A stretch of 37,146 nt of DNA from Chloroflexi bacterium B3_Chlor (GCA_005223035.1 NJBK01000033.1:1-37146), one strand, 5' to 3'. Numbered from the stretch's first letter, positions 17,180-25,851 are shown. Notes: generated by a model not told the origin, from the letters alone. Translations and numbers: made by a program.

Positions 17180-17677
17180 TCATGCCTCCTCAAGATCATC
17201 CATGTCCAGAGTGTCCACGAAGTCGCGGAAGGCGGACAGTTTCGCCTGCTCCTCTTGCGTGAGGTCCGCGTCCTCATCGGTGGGGATGATAGCAGCCTTA
17301 TCCATGACATCTTCAGCCACATAGATTGGCACGCCGATCCGTACAGCCAGTGCTATAGCGTCACTGGGACGAGAATCTATCTCCAGCTTGCGACCGTTCT
17401 GTTCGACTACTATCTCAGCATAGAAAGTGTCATTTCGCAGATCGTGGACGTGGATATGGGAAACGGAGGCATCCATGTGATGAATAACCTCCTTCAAGAG
17501 ATCATGGGTCAGAGGCCGGGTCATCTGAACGTCCTGCAGACCGATGGTTATGGCATCAGCCTCAAAGGGCCCGATCCAGATAGGCAGATAGCGCTCTTGG
17601 TCTTCCTCCTTCAGCACCACCACGCGGTGCTGCGATAACATGCTCACCTTCACACTATCAACGCTCACTTTGATCAT
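17180..17677 (-). CDS. Bifunctional nuclease (BFN) domain protein
   Basis: A 165-aa protein starting at ATG 17677, supported by GGAGG about 9 nt upstream. The BFN domain spans the first 135 residues: [34 protein letters not shown] and the signature [13 protein letters not shown]. The C-terminal tail is acidic with a possible UVR-like helix ([17 protein letters not shown]). Family members are widespread and linked to DNase/RNase activity in plants; the bacterial role is poorly defined. It leads the replication operon, which hints at a replication or repair function. Confidence 0.88.
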   Translation of the reverse strand: MIKVSVDSVKVSMLSQHRVVVLKEEDQERYLPIWIGPFEADAITIGLQDVQMTRPLTHDLLKEVIHHMDASVSHIHVHDLRNDTFYAEIVVEQNGRKLEIDSRPSDAIALAVRIGVPIYVAEDVMDKAAIIPTDEDADLTQEEQAKLSAFRDFVDTLDMDDLEEA

Positions 17678-17707
17678 GAGAGCAGCCTCCTTCCCATGCT
17701 TATTCTC

Positions 17708-17736
17708 ATTATACCACAAGCCTCGCCGGGGCACAA
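17708..17736 (-). promoter_or_regulatory. Sigma-70 promoter of the replication operon
   Basis: On the minus strand TTGTGC (17736-17731) and TATAAT (17713-17708) are 17 bp apart, with TGG just before the -10. The start codon follows about 30 bp downstream. Confidence 0.75.
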
Positions 17737-17837
17737 GAGGAATTCGAGATCACTGGCTATGAAGCTCAACGGAGCGATCACCAGTCTTCGATCCGCGGGC
17801 CGCACTCCGTCGGAAACCGCGCTAGTGACAAGAAATG

Positions 17838-17860
17838 GACCCCCTCAACGAGAGGGGGGA
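17838..17860 (-). terminator. Rho-independent terminator of leuS
   Basis: On the minus strand CCCCCTCTCGTTGAGGGGG forms a hairpin, followed by a T-rich stretch TCCATTTCTTG. It starts about 15 bp past the leuS stop. Confidence 0.7.
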
Positions 17861-17875
17861 ATCCTTCCCGTCACA

Positions 17876-20338
17876 CTACTCTATCACGATGCTGACCAGA
17901 CGGCCCGGTACGTATATCGTCTTCGTAAGCCTCTTGCCCTCCAGCCGCTGCTGGATGCGCTCACGGCTCAGGGCCAACTCCTTTGCCTCCTCCTCGCTGA
18001 TGGTCACCGGTACCTCCACCTTGTCGCGTACTTTGCCGTTGACCTGGATGATCAAGGTGAAGACTTCTTCAGCAGCCAACTCTTCATCCCACTCGGGCCA
18101 GGGGTGGCGGTGGATGTTTTCCCCATCTCCCACCTCGGTCCACAGCTCCTCCGCGATGTGGGGCGCAATGGGGGCCAACAGCAGCAGGAGCGTCCTCAGC
18201 CCTTCCTCCAGGGCAGGGCTCACCCCGTGAGCATCTTTGTCCGCGACCAGGGCATTGCACAGTTCCATGCAGGCGCTCACGGCGGTGTTGAAGTGGAAGC
18301 GCTCTATGTCCTCAGTTACTTTCTTGATCGTCTGGTGGGTCTTCCGACGTAGTTGCCTCTCCGCCTCCTCAGGAGCCTCGCCAGGAGGTGCGTCTTCCAT
18401 CACCAGACGCCATACACGTCTGAGGAAGCGGAATGACCCTTCTACCCCTTGGTCGCTCCACTCGGCATCCAACTCCGGTGGCCCGACGAAGAGGATGAAG
18501 GTGCGCGCTGTGTCTGCACCGTAGGTGTTCACCATGTCATCTATGGGCACAACGTTGCCCTTCGACTTTGACATCTTCTCCACCTTCTTGCTCTTTGGGT
18601 TCAGCTTGGTGATCATACCTTGAGTGAAGAGACGGGCGAAGGGTTCGTCGATGCTGGTCAACCCCATGTCTCGAAAGACTTTGGTAAAGAAGCGGGAGTA
18701 CATCAGGTGCAGGATGGCGTGCTCCACGCCCCCGGTGTACTGATCCACTGGCAACCAGGCATCGGCCTTCTCCTTCCTCCAGGGCGCCTCGTCGTTGTGG
18801 GGATCGGTGTATCGGAAGTAGTACCAGGAAGAGCAGACGAAGGTGTCCATAGTGTCTGTCTCGCGGCGACCTGCGGAGCCACAGCGCGGGCAGGCGGTAT
18901 GTACGAACGCGGGGACGGTGGCCAGAGGTGACTCGCCCGTGCCTGCGGGGTGGAAATCCACGTCCATAGGCAAGATGACCGGCAAGTCCTCCTCAGGAAC
19001 GGGCACCATGCCACATTTGTCGCAGTAGACGATGGGGATAGGCGCCCCCCAGTACCTCTGTCGGGAGATGAGCCAGTCTCGCAGACGATAGTAGACCTTT
19101 CGTTCGCCTATGCCATGTTCCTCCATGTAGTCGGCGATGCGCTCCATGCCCTCGCTGGAGGGGAGCCCGTCGAATGCTCCTGAGTTGACCATGGTGCCTT
19201 CGTCGAGGTATGCTTCCTTTAGGTCCTTCCCATCCCAGTCGGGCGGGGCGATGACCACGGGTATGGACAGGCCGTACCGTTTGGCGAAAGCGAAGTCCCG
19301 AACGTCATGCGCTGGGACACCCATGATCGCGCCGGTGCCGTAGGTCATCAACACATAGTCGGCCACGTAGATGGGCATGCGCTCACCATTCATGGGGTTG
19401 GTGGCGTAGCTCCCGATTAAGATGCCCTCCTTTTCGATCTCGGCTGACAATCGGTCAATCTCCGACGCCTGTCGCGCCTTCTCCACGTAGGCATCAACCT
19501 CCGCCTTATGCTCGGGTGTGGTTAGCTTGTGGACCAGAGGATGCTCCGGAGCCAGCACCACAAAGGTCATCCCGTAGACCGTATCTATGCGCGTCGTGAA
19601 GGCTCCAATCTCCTCGGCGTGACCATCAATACCGAGTCGGAATTCGATGCCAGGGCTCCTGCCGATCCAGTTTTCCTGCATCACTCGAACCCGCTCAGGC
19701 CAGTGATCCAGCAGAGCCAGGTCTTCTAATAACTCTTCGGCGTAGTCGGTGATCTTGAAGAACCACTGTTCCAGGTCCTTCTTGGTGACAATGGCGCCAC
19801 AGCGCTCGCAACGACCACCATCAAGTACCTGCTCGTTGGCCAGTACCGTCTTGCAGGAGGGGCACCAGTTGGCAGGAGACATCTTCTTATAGGCCAAGCC
19901 GCGCTTGTAGAGCTGAAGGAATATCCACTGCGTCCAGTGATAATAGTCGGGCAGGCAGGAGGTGACTTCTCTGGCCCAATCGTAACAGATGCCCATCTTG
20001 TACAGCTGTCTTTTCATGTCAGCGATATTCTGTTCAGTCCAGAGCTTTGGATGGATATCTGCTTGCAGAGCGGCGTTCTCCGCCGGCAGCCCAAAGGCGT
20101 CCCAGCCCATCGGATTCATCACGTTGTACCCACGCATCGTCTTGTAACGGGCAATAAGGTCGCCGATGGTGTAGTTGCGCATATGGCCCATGTGCAGGTC
20201 ACCTGAAGGATAGGGGAACATAACCAGCGTGTAGAACTTCGGCCTCTCGTCCTCATCGCTGGCATAGTACAGTCTTTCGCGCTCCCAATACTCCTGCCAT
20301 CTGGGCTCGATTTCTTGCGGCACATATTGCTTGCTCAC
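17876..20338 (-). CDS. leuS: Leucyl-tRNA synthetase
   Basis: An 820-aa class Ia synthetase that charges tRNA-Leu. The HIGH box is HMGH (residues 49-52, within [15 protein letters not shown]), the KMSKS box is [10 protein letters not shown] (about residue 580), and the editing domain contains [19 protein letters not shown] and [15 protein letters not shown]. Zinc-type cysteine pairs (CPSCKTV, CERCG) are present. Length is normal for the bacterial type. The start is GTG 20338, six nt after GAGGAGG. Expression is evidently controlled by the T-box leader directly upstream. Confidence 0.97.
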   Translation of the reverse strand: MSKQYVPQEIEPRWQEYWERERLYYASDEDERPKFYTLVMFPYPSGDLHMGHMRNYTIGDLIARYKTMRGYNVMNPMGWDAFGLPAENAALQADIHPKLWTEQNIADMKRQLYKMGICYDWAREVTSCLPDYYHWTQWIFLQLYKRGLAYKKMSPANWCPSCKTVLANEQVLDGGRCERCGAIVTKKDLEQWFFKITDYAEELLEDLALLDHWPERVRVMQENWIGRSPGIEFRLGIDGHAEEIGAFTTRIDTVYGMTFVVLAPEHPLVHKLTTPEHKAEVDAYVEKARQASEIDRLSAEIEKEGILIGSYATNPMNGERMPIYVADYVLMTYGTGAIMGVPAHDVRDFAFAKRYGLSIPVVIAPPDWDGKDLKEAYLDEGTMVNSGAFDGLPSSEGMERIADYMEEHGIGERKVYYRLRDWLISRQRYWGAPIPIVYCDKCGMVPVPEEDLPVILPMDVDFHPAGTGESPLATVPAFVHTACPRCGSAGRRETDTMDTFVCSSWYYFRYTDPHNDEAPWRKEKADAWLPVDQYTGGVEHAILHLMYSRFFTKVFRDMGLTSIDEPFARLFTQGMITKLNPKSKKVEKMSKSKGNVVPIDDMVNTYGADTARTFILFVGPPELDAEWSDQGVEGSFRFLRRVWRLVMEDAPPGEAPEEAERQLRRKTHQTIKKVTEDIERFHFNTAVSACMELCNALVADKDAHGVSPALEEGLRTLLLLLAPIAPHIAEELWTEVGDGENIHRHPWPEWDEELAAEEVFTLIIQVNGKVRDKVEVPVTISEEEAKELALSRERIQQRLEGKRLTKTIYVPGRLVSIVIE

Positions 20339-20380
20339 GTTGCGCCTCCTCTTCTAGCTGCCATAGCTCAGAATATGAAG

Positions 20381-20467
20381 AAAACCCCCCGTCTCAGGGA
20401 CGAAGGGTTTCTCCGCGGTACCACCCTGGTTGATAGATCATCTTAGCCAGCCGGCCAAGATATCAAC
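20381..20467 (-). promoter_or_regulatory. T-box leader of leuS, unusually short
   Basis: The T-box AGGGTGGTACCGCGG lies at 20427-20413 on the minus strand. The terminator uses AAACCC (20410-20405) with GGGTTT (20386-20381), including an inner GTC/GAC pairing, then TTCTTC. The antiterminator can form from AGGGT (20427-20423) and ACCCT (20408-20404). Upstream there is only one 39-nt hairpin: GTTGATA (20467-20461) pairs with TATCAAC (20435-20429), an inner 8-bp stem spans 20460-20441, and there is a 5-nt bulge TGATC on the 3' side. No room exists for a full Stem I, II and III, because the tRNA-Ala gene ends 2 nt upstream. The Leu specifier codon cannot be placed with confidence; CTA at the bulge edge is one possibility. 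Confidence 0.85.
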
Positions 20468-20468
20468 A

Positions 20469-20542
<74 letters not shown>

Positions 20543-20773
20543 ACGTCATCTATCCACTCTGCGGCGTGATAACGGTTGCCAACCGACGCCGACTACTCTG
20601 CGAGGGACTGCACCTGCAGCCCACGCTTCATCGATGCGGCTCCCAGGCGAGTTCAGCCTTCAGGCGCTCCCCATAGCACCACGCCAGGCTTCCACCCTTT
20701 TCTCCGCCTGGCTCTCTGCGAGGGATGGCCTACTACTCCTGTTCTCAGCCTTTGCAGTATTGTCGACCGCCAG

Positions 20774-20845
20774 TGGAGGCAGGGGGATTCGAACCCCCGA
20801 CCTCATCAGTGCGATTGATGCGCTCTCCCACTGAGCTATGCCCCC
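20774..20845 (-). tRNA. tRNA-Ala (anticodon CGC)
   Basis: A 72-nt cloverleaf: acceptor GGGGGCA/TGCCTCC with the G3-U70 pair, D arm GCTC/GAGC, anticodon stem CATCA/TGATG with loop ATCGCAC, and T arm GGGGG-TTCGAAT-CCCCC. CCA is not encoded. It is 231 bp upstream of tRNA-Ala(GGC) and in the same direction. Confidence 0.95.
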
Positions 20846-20890
20846 AAGGCCGCGACGTCGTTTTGCGGTTCTATCAACTGAATATAACTG

Positions 20891-20919
20891 AATATAGCAG
20901 AAGGGAGTGGAAAAGTCAA
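20891..20919 (-). promoter_or_regulatory. Sigma-70 promoter of the tRNA-Ala/leuS transcript
   Basis: On the minus strand TTGACT (20919-20914) and TATATT (20896-20891) are 17 bp apart. TATATTCAGT is repeated directly twice (about 20896-20877). The promoter is divergent from the padR promoter, with only 14 bp between the two -35 boxes. Confidence 0.7.
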
Positions 20920-20933
20920 GCTGCTGGATGGCC

Positions 20934-20963
20934 TTGACAGTCTTGCGTCTTAGGTGGTATAAT
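20934..20963 (+). promoter_or_regulatory. Sigma-70 promoter of the padR-ECF operon
   Basis: TTGACA (20934-20939) and TATAAT (20958-20963) are 18 bp apart, with TGG before the -10. The padR start codon lies about 50 bp downstream. Confidence 0.8.
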
Positions 20964-21018
20964 GATGTCTGCTTATCCACTCCGTGAATATTGCGATTGT
21001 GAATAGTGACTTCTGATT

Positions 21019-21546
21019 ATGACCAAGGAAGTGTCTCCGCGGTGGGTGGTGCTGGGCCTCCTGGCTCGGAAGCCGATGCATGGCTATGAACTCCACCAGT
21101 TCTTCACCGCTCCTTCACCCCTGGAGCAGGTGTGGTACCTCGGCATCAGCCAGATGTACAAGCTGCTGAAGGAGTTGGAGAAGCAGGGTCATGTAGAGGT
21201 GAGCATAGAGCCCCAGGAGAGTCGGCCTGACAAGAAGGTGTATCACGTCACTCCCTCAGGGCGACAAGCCTTCTTGGAATGGCTCCAAACTCCGGTTAGC
21301 GGCATCCGTTTGATCCGGATAGAGTTCCTGGGCAAGCTCTTCCTGGCTCAGAGCTTGGGTCCTGAGATGGTGGAGCGGGTGATTGACATTCAGACGGAGG
21401 CCTGTCAAGCACTGCTGGCTGAGTTGGAGGAGAGGAGACCCGCCGAGGGTTTCGAAGATCTTCTGCTTCGCTTCCGCACGGGTCAGGTAGAGGCCGCAAT
21501 AGGCTGGTTGGCATACTGCCGGAGTGCCCTTCCGACCTCCGGGTGA
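21019..21546 (+). CDS. PadR-family transcriptional regulator
   Basis: A 175-aa protein with a PadR winged helix in the N-terminal 85 residues: VVLGLLARKPMHGYELHQFF, MYKLLKELEKQGHVEV and the wing segment KKVYHVTPSGRQAFLEWL. A C-terminal helical dimerisation region follows (about residues 100-170). PadR proteins usually repress a neighbouring transporter or detoxification gene. Here the ECF transporter starts 18 bp downstream in the same direction, so local control is likely, with the ligand unknown. Confidence 0.9.
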   Translation: MTKEVSPRWVVLGLLARKPMHGYELHQFFTAPSPLEQVWYLGISQMYKLLKELEKQGHVEVSIEPQESRPDKKVYHVTPSGRQAFLEWLQTPVSGIRLIRIEFLGKLFLAQSLGPEMVERVIDIQTEACQALLAELEERRPAEGFEDLLLRFRTGQVEAAIGWLAYCRSALPTSG

Positions 21547-21564
21547 CAGTATGATTGGCGGCGC

Positions 21565-23013
21565 ATGATCGAGATCGAAGACCTGTCAGTTCGATACAAC
21601 TCAGGGGAGGCGGCAGTAGAGCGATTGTCGCTAAGGATCGAGCTGGGTGAGTTCGTCTTGCTCACCGGTCCTTCGGGCTGTGGCAAGAGTACGTTGGCTC
21701 GCTGTCTCAATGGCCTTATCCCCCATTCTTCCGATGCCACAATGACCGGGCGGGTGATCGTGGATGGTGCGCGGACCACAGAGCACACAGTGGGGGAAAT
21801 GGCGACCCATGTGGGGCTGGTCTTCCAGAACCCGGCTACCCAGCTCTTTGGATCGACGGTGGCAGAGGAGGTGGCCTTCGGGCCTCGCAACCTGAGTTTG
21901 TCGCCTCAGGAGGTGGCAGAACGCTCTCAGTTCGCGTTGGCGGCCACGGGGTTAGAGCACATGACTGACCGGGCGACCAGGACTCTTTCCACAGGCGAGC
22001 AGCAGCGGCTGGCGATCGCTGCGGTGCTGGCTATGCGACCAAAGGTCTTGGTTCTCGATGAGCCGACATCCAACCTGGACCTGAAAGGGACAAAGGCCGT
22101 TCTGGAGACCGTAGATCGGCTCCGCGATGAGTACGGCTTGACCATCTTGATCATCGAGCATCGGCTGAGCGAGGCGGGAAGCCTGGCGGACCGGGTGCTG
22201 GTTATGAACCATGGCCGGATTGTCCTCGATGGCTCACCTACAAGTGTGTTCCGTCAGAAAGAACTCCTCTCCCAACTAGGGGTTCGCTACCCCGGGCGGA
22301 GATCTCGGGATAGCTGGGCGGTTGGGCATCGCAAGGAGGCGATGGATCATCGAAGGGAGCGCACGCCGCTGGTCGACTTACAGCGCATAGAGGCGGGATA
22401 CGAATCAAGGAGGGTCCTGAAAGACCTCAGCTTCGCTGTGTACCCGGGGGAGTTCGTTGCCTTGGTCGGGGATAACGGAGCTGGCAAGACCACTATCGCT
22501 CGGTTGCTTGCCGGGCTGATCAGGCCCAGGGGCGGGCGTGTCCTCTGGGACGACACCGTACATCGGTTGCCGCTTGGCCGCCGGGTGGGGCTTCTCTTCC
22601 AGAACCCCCTCCATCAACTCTTCTGTGACACGGTCGAGGAGGAGATAGCCTTCGGCCCACGGAATTTCCGGTTGTCCTCCGAGGAGCGGTTGGAAACGAT
22701 ACTGAAGGTCGCTGGTCTGAGAGAGTTGCGGCAACGGAACTCCTATGCCCTCAGTGTCGGACAGCAGCAGCGGGTCGCCCTGGCCTCCATTCTCGCCCTG
22801 GAGCCCGCGCTTCTGGTGCTGGACGAGCCGACCATGGGCCAGGATTGGGGGAGCTTGAGTCGGATCATGGACTTCTTGGTGGAGTTGAACGGACATGGCC
22901 AAGCCATCTTGCTGATCACCCACGACTACAAACTCGTTTGGCGTTACGCTGAGCGGATACTGGCTCTTGAAGACGGGCAGGTGTCGGCCCTCGGGTCTTC
23001 GACGGAGCCCTGA
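21565..23013 (+). CDS. ECF transporter ATPase, two ABC domains fused (EcfA-EcfA')
   Basis: A 482-aa protein with two complete ABC ATPase domains in one chain. The first has Walker A GPSGCGKST (35-43), signature LSTGEQQR and Walker B VLVLDEPTSNLD. The second (from about residue 270) has Walker A GDNGAGKTT, signature LSVGQQQR and Walker B LLVLDEPTMGQD. The LVFQNPATQLFGSTVAEEVAFGPRNL type of Q-loop, found twice in variant form, is typical of EcfA/CbiO ATPases. Most organisms encode the pair as two genes. The S component and EcfT follow, so the operon encodes a complete vitamin or metal importer. Confidence 0.93.
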   Translation: MIEIEDLSVRYNSGEAAVERLSLRIELGEFVLLTGPSGCGKSTLARCLNGLIPHSSDATMTGRVIVDGARTTEHTVGEMATHVGLVFQNPATQLFGSTVAEEVAFGPRNLSLSPQEVAERSQFALAATGLEHMTDRATRTLSTGEQQRLAIAAVLAMRPKVLVLDEPTSNLDLKGTKAVLETVDRLRDEYGLTILIIEHRLSEAGSLADRVLVMNHGRIVLDGSPTSVFRQKELLSQLGVRYPGRRSRDSWAVGHRKEAMDHRRERTPLVDLQRIEAGYESRRVLKDLSFAVYPGEFVALVGDNGAGKTTIARLLAGLIRPRGGRVLWDDTVHRLPLGRRVGLLFQNPLHQLFCDTVEEEIAFGPRNFRLSSEERLETILKVAGLRELRQRNSYALSVGQQQRVALASILALEPALLVLDEPTMGQDWGSLSRIMDFLVELNGHGQAILLITHDYKLVWRYAERILALEDGQVSALGSSTEP

Positions 23014-23044
23014 GTCGGAATCAATGGAAACGAGGAGAGATCGC

Positions 23045-23644
23045 ATGAAGTTTTCGGTGCGTGAACTGGTCTACATCGCCATCTTTGGCGCCATTTGGGG
23101 AGCCCTCGAGCTGACCCTGGGCTCCTATATGCACGTCATATTCCCTCCGCTGGGTGACACCTTTGTTGTGGGGTTGATCATGGCCTCCCTCGGCGTGGTC
23201 GTGGCTCTCATTGGTCGCCTCTTCGTCCCCAGAAAGGGCTCGGTGCTGATGATCGGGATCGTGACCGCCATCTTGAAGATGGTAAGCATAGGCGGGGTCA
23301 AGTTGGGGCCACTGGTGGCAATCCTGGCCGAGAGCCTGTTGATGGAGGTAGGGCTTCTCGTGGCGCGGAAGCCCATGCGATGGAGCTTCATCTTCGCGGG
23401 GGCGCTGGCGATTACCTGGAACTTCTTTCACAAGTTCATCATGATGTGGCTCCTCTTCGGGAAGGAGGTCTACGAGGTCTACATGGGTATGGTGCAACAG
23501 GGTGCGTCGATGCTGCGTGTCGATGTGAGCTATGCCGCGGCAATCATCGTCCTGCTGCTGTTCATCCGCATCGCGGCCGGCGCTTTGGGCGGATGGGCGG
23601 CCTGGGACCTGGGGAGGGTGGTGCGTGGCCGTCTTGCACGGTAG
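23045..23644 (+). CDS. ECF transporter S component-like membrane protein
   Basis: A 199-aa membrane protein. ATG 23045 was chosen because GAGGAGAG lies 5 nt upstream. About five or six hydrophobic segments are visible, including LVYIAIFGAIWGALELTLGS, FVVGLIMASLGVVVALIG, VLMIGIVTAILKM and IIVLLLFIRIAAGALGG. The size, TM pattern and position between the ATPase and EcfT genes identify it as the substrate-binding subunit. Known S components for biotin, thiamine, HMP or riboflavin are not clearly matched, so the substrate is unknown. Confidence 0.8.
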   Translation: MKFSVRELVYIAIFGAIWGALELTLGSYMHVIFPPLGDTFVVGLIMASLGVVVALIGRLFVPRKGSVLMIGIVTAILKMVSIGGVKLGPLVAILAESLLMEVGLLVARKPMRWSFIFAGALAITWNFFHKFIMMWLLFGKEVYEVYMGMVQQGASMLRVDVSYAAAIIVLLLFIRIAAGALGGWAAWDLGRVVRGRLAR

Positions 23645-23651
23645 AGCCCTG

Positions 23652-24350
23652 ATGATGGGGGATCGGCGGATCATCTTCAGCAGCTACGGATACCTCTTCT
23701 TCTTCGGTGCAGCAGTGGTGATGGCCATACTCGCCACGGGAGCGAAGGTCGTTTTCGTCCTGGGAGGGACCCTCATCTTCGCCGCCCTTTTCCACAGAGA
23801 GGCGCTGAGGCTCTTCCTCCGGTGGCAACTGTTGTTCTTCATTCTCCTCACCCTTCTGCTTAGTCCCTTTGTCATCGGACAGAAGGACATCGCTCTGTGG
23901 GGCTTGAATCTGTCCCGGGAAGGTTTCTGGGCCGGCCTGTGGATGGTTTTGCGGGCTCTATCCATCGCCCTGGCGGCAGGTGTCTTCGCTGGGGCCGTTT
24001 CCGTCTCGCAGATGGCTCAACTCTTTGAGAGGCTGAGATTGAAGGGGCTGGGCTTTGCTGTGGGGGTGGCCACCAACATGCTACCCACCGTCCAGGAAAC
24101 GATGGAGACCTCCTACAATGCCGTCCGCCTCCGCGGGGGATTTCGCCGCCACCGGTTGGAGACGCTCAAGCTGCTATTGGTGGCGATCATCGCCGGGTCG
24201 CTGCGCCGTGGCGATGACATCGTGTCCGCGGCCGAGGCCCGGGCCTTTGACCCCGCCAGGTCTCAGGGGCCTGCGTTGCACGGGACACGAGCCGATGTGG
24301 TACTCATGGGTGTGGTGTCCTTGCTGGGCACGGTGCTGGTGATGATGTGA
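23652..24350 (+). CDS. ECF transporter transmembrane component EcfT
   Basis: A 232-aa energy-coupling membrane protein. The start at ATG 23652 (ATGATG) is preferred, but GTG 23625 is possible and the ribosome site is weak. Five or so TMs are followed by the cytoplasmic coupling region with NAVRLRGGFRRHR and SAAEARAFDPA, corresponding to the two Ala-Arg-Gly-type coupling motifs of the family that contact the ATPases. It completes the ECF cassette. Confidence 0.85.
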   Translation: MMGDRRIIFSSYGYLFFFGAAVVMAILATGAKVVFVLGGTLIFAALFHREALRLFLRWQLLFFILLTLLLSPFVIGQKDIALWGLNLSREGFWAGLWMVLRALSIALAAGVFAGAVSVSQMAQLFERLRLKGLGFAVGVATNMLPTVQETMETSYNAVRLRGGFRRHRLETLKLLLVAIIAGSLRRGDDIVSAAEARAFDPARSQGPALHGTRADVVLMGVVSLLGTVLVMM

Positions 24351-24621
24351 GCGAGTGGGACAGAGTGGCTTCTTCGTGTGTGCGTGCCTCGATACGGCCT
24401 GCGCTCCGCTTCGGGCTACTCGGGATCCAGTCGAGCAAGTAGTCCTCCTTCGATGGGAGCGGCGAGGTGGGTGTGATTTCGCGTCGGGTTCGAAACCCGA
24501 TGCTACCCGACGGCAAACATGCTGGAAGCACGTTCGACAACCAGCCTTTAGCCGGTTTCTGAGTCTGTAGCGCGGGACTTTCCGTCCGGCGCAAAGTGAG
24601 TTTGAAGCCTAGGAAGCAAGA
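24351..24621. other. Intergenic stretch with dispersed repeat
   Basis: No gene is visible. Near 24390-24440 an imperfect palindrome (CTCGATACGG ... CCAGTCGAGC) resembles dispersed intergenic repeats common in GC-rich environmental genomes. The rest is unremarkable. Confidence 0.4.
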
Positions 24622-24644
24622 AGGCGGGACACCAAGCCCCGCCT
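24622..24644 (-). terminator. Terminator of the SWIM gene
   Basis: On the minus strand AGGCGGG pairs with CCCGCCT over a 9-nt loop, followed by TCTTGCTTCC. It lies about 25 bp past the SWIM stop codon. Confidence 0.65.
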
Positions 24645-24669
24645 CTGGTCATTTCGAATCTATCGCACA

Positions 24670-24927
24670 TCAGACCGTTGCTGGCTCGACCTCCTGAGCC
24701 ACCGGCAGCATCACGCCCAAGACCCTCTCTAATGCCATGGTGTGGCTGCACACCGCACGTCTGGCGAAGAAACCACAATCGCAACTCCATTGGCCGTCCG
24801 AATAGGAAACAAGGTGCGTGTGGTGATCGCCCTCGACCGTTACCTTGAACTCACTGAAACTGATTCTGTCCAACTGCTCAGCATACCGCTTTGCCTTCTG
24901 GATCTTGCCGATCATTCCTGAGTCCAC
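24670..24927 (-). CDS. Small SWIM zinc-finger protein
   Basis: An 85-aa protein starting at GTG 24927, supported by AGGAGGTG five nt upstream. It carries the SWIM motif CxC-x8-CxH (C49, C51, C60, H62) in WSCDCGFFARRAVCSHTMAL. SWIM domains bind zinc and usually mediate DNA or protein contacts within larger proteins (SWI2/SNF2 helicases, transposases). Here the domain stands nearly alone. No partner gene is adjacent. It is preceded by an RNA leader with its own terminator-like hairpin. Confidence 0.8.
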   Translation of the reverse strand: MDSGMIGKIQKAKRYAEQLDRISFSEFKVTVEGDHHTHLVSYSDGQWSCDCGFFARRAVCSHTMALERVLGVMLPVAQEVEPATV

Positions 24928-24969
24928 GCTTCACCTCCTATCGGTTATCTTGGCCGGTTGGATTCCTCC

Positions 24970-25068
24970 CAAAAAAGAACACAGGGGCACATCAGGCCCC
25001 TGCTTTTCCCAGACGTAACGAGTCTGAAGGGATACTGGTTGGGTCAAAACATCTCTCCCATCGCAGTC
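24970..25068 (-). promoter_or_regulatory. Leader RNA with internal terminator-like hairpin before the SWIM gene
   Basis: Downstream of a strong promoter, CAGGGGC (25002-24996) pairs with GCCCCTG (24988-24982) on the minus strand, and a T-run (TTCTTTTTT) follows. A transcript of about 95 nt would end here, about 45 nt before the SWIM start codon. It may be an attenuator or a small RNA. Confidence 0.55.
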
Positions 25069-25075
25069 TATCGCT

Positions 25076-25104
25076 AGTATAACCGAACTGGCGTGATTTG
25101 TCAA
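25076..25104 (-). promoter_or_regulatory. Strong sigma-70 promoter for the SWIM leader
   Basis: On the minus strand TTGACA (25104-25099) and TATACT (25081-25076) are exactly 17 bp apart. Confidence 0.8.
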
Positions 25105-25230
25105 TGCAGCGAACCTTAAAGAAGCGGGTGAGCCTGACGCGATCTTCAAGGGGAACGCCCCCCTTGGCTTCTGTGGCCTGACGGGAGGACGTCATGAGCC
25201 TTTCCACGTGTTCGTCCGCACGACTCCTCC

Positions 25231-25259
25231 TTGCCCTGCCACAGTCGAGATGGTATGAT
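25231..25259 (+). promoter_or_regulatory. Possible promoter before the decayed nucleotidyltransferase pair
   Basis: TTGCCC (25231-25236) and TATGAT (25254-25259) are 17 bp apart with an extended -10 (TGG). The downstream genes look decayed. Confidence 0.45.
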
Positions 25260-25336
25260 TCGTTTAGCATACTGAAGGGCGGAGATGCTGGCTCGCTACG
25301 CACTCTGATTGAGCACGGGAGATCCATTGGAGGACC

Positions 25337-25558
25337 CTGTCACCGGATACACACCCTGAAGCCGAACGAGTGCAAGTCCAACTGCTTCCTGAGATGCCCT
25401 GCTGGCGGAAGCTCCAGCTCGTCGGCGAGATGACCCAGACCTGCTACATCCTTGCGCTCAGCGGGCTGCGCGAGCGTCACCCGGCTGCGGCGCCCAAGGA
25501 GTTGCGACTGCGCTTGGCGGTGCTGGTGTTGGGGCGGGAGACGGCGGCGCGGGCGTAG
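25337..25558 (+). pseudogene. Small partner protein of a nucleotidyltransferase pair, start codon probably lost
   Basis: The frame reads LSPDTHPEAERVQVQLLPEMPCWRKLQLVGEMTQT in order, then LALSGLRERHP and RLRLAVLVLG, ending at 25558 (about 74 codons). It resembles a family of short helical proteins typically encoded just before small nucleotidyltransferases. The expected ATG is CTG here (25337), and the only standard start is an internal GTG at 25370. It may be inactive or use CTG. The following gene is clearly damaged. Confidence 0.5.
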
Positions 25559-25576
25559 GGCGAAGTGCCAGAGTAG

Positions 25577-25835
25577 GATGCAAGAGGTACCGCCAGAACC
25601 GATTGCTGTCACCTTGCTCGTGCTGGACGTGCCGTATCTCATCGGCGGGCGGCTAGCCAGCGCCGTGCACGGCGTGGCGAGGGCCACTGTGGACGCAGAC
25701 ATAGTCGCCGACCTGCTGCGAACATGCCGAACCCTTCGACCGACGCCTATGGGCAGCGGCTGGACGTGTTGGGCTGGGACCACATCCGGCCGAGTTGCCA
25801 GTGCTGCTGGACACGTGGAAGGGGTAGATTTACGA
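25577..25835 (+). pseudogene. Nucleotidyltransferase-like gene, degraded
   Basis: The start reads MQEVPPEPIAVTLLVLDVPYLIGG, then RLASAVHGVARATVDADIVADL, matching the small nucleotidyltransferase pattern in which a loop, the GG/S motif and the D-x-D residues (here DAD) follow. A few residues before PYLIGG seem deleted, and similarity then moves between frames (later fragments GQRLDVLGWDHIRP and LPVLLDTWKG). It is probably a frameshifted remnant of the second gene of a toxin-antitoxin-like pair. Confidence 0.5.
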
Positions 25836-25851
25836 TAAAGGAGAAGAGACC

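Noticed and set aside
17176..17322. N-terminal extension of the DnaB frame
   Set aside because: It overlaps the BFN-domain gene in another frame and reads as Arg/Ser/Trp-rich noise. GTG 17175 has a good ribosome site and begins the conserved RLPPQN motif.
20543..20773. Search for another RNA gene between the two tRNA-Ala genes
   Set aside because: CTCTGCGAGGGA occurs twice (near 20597 and 20716), but no third cloverleaf or clear structured RNA was seen.
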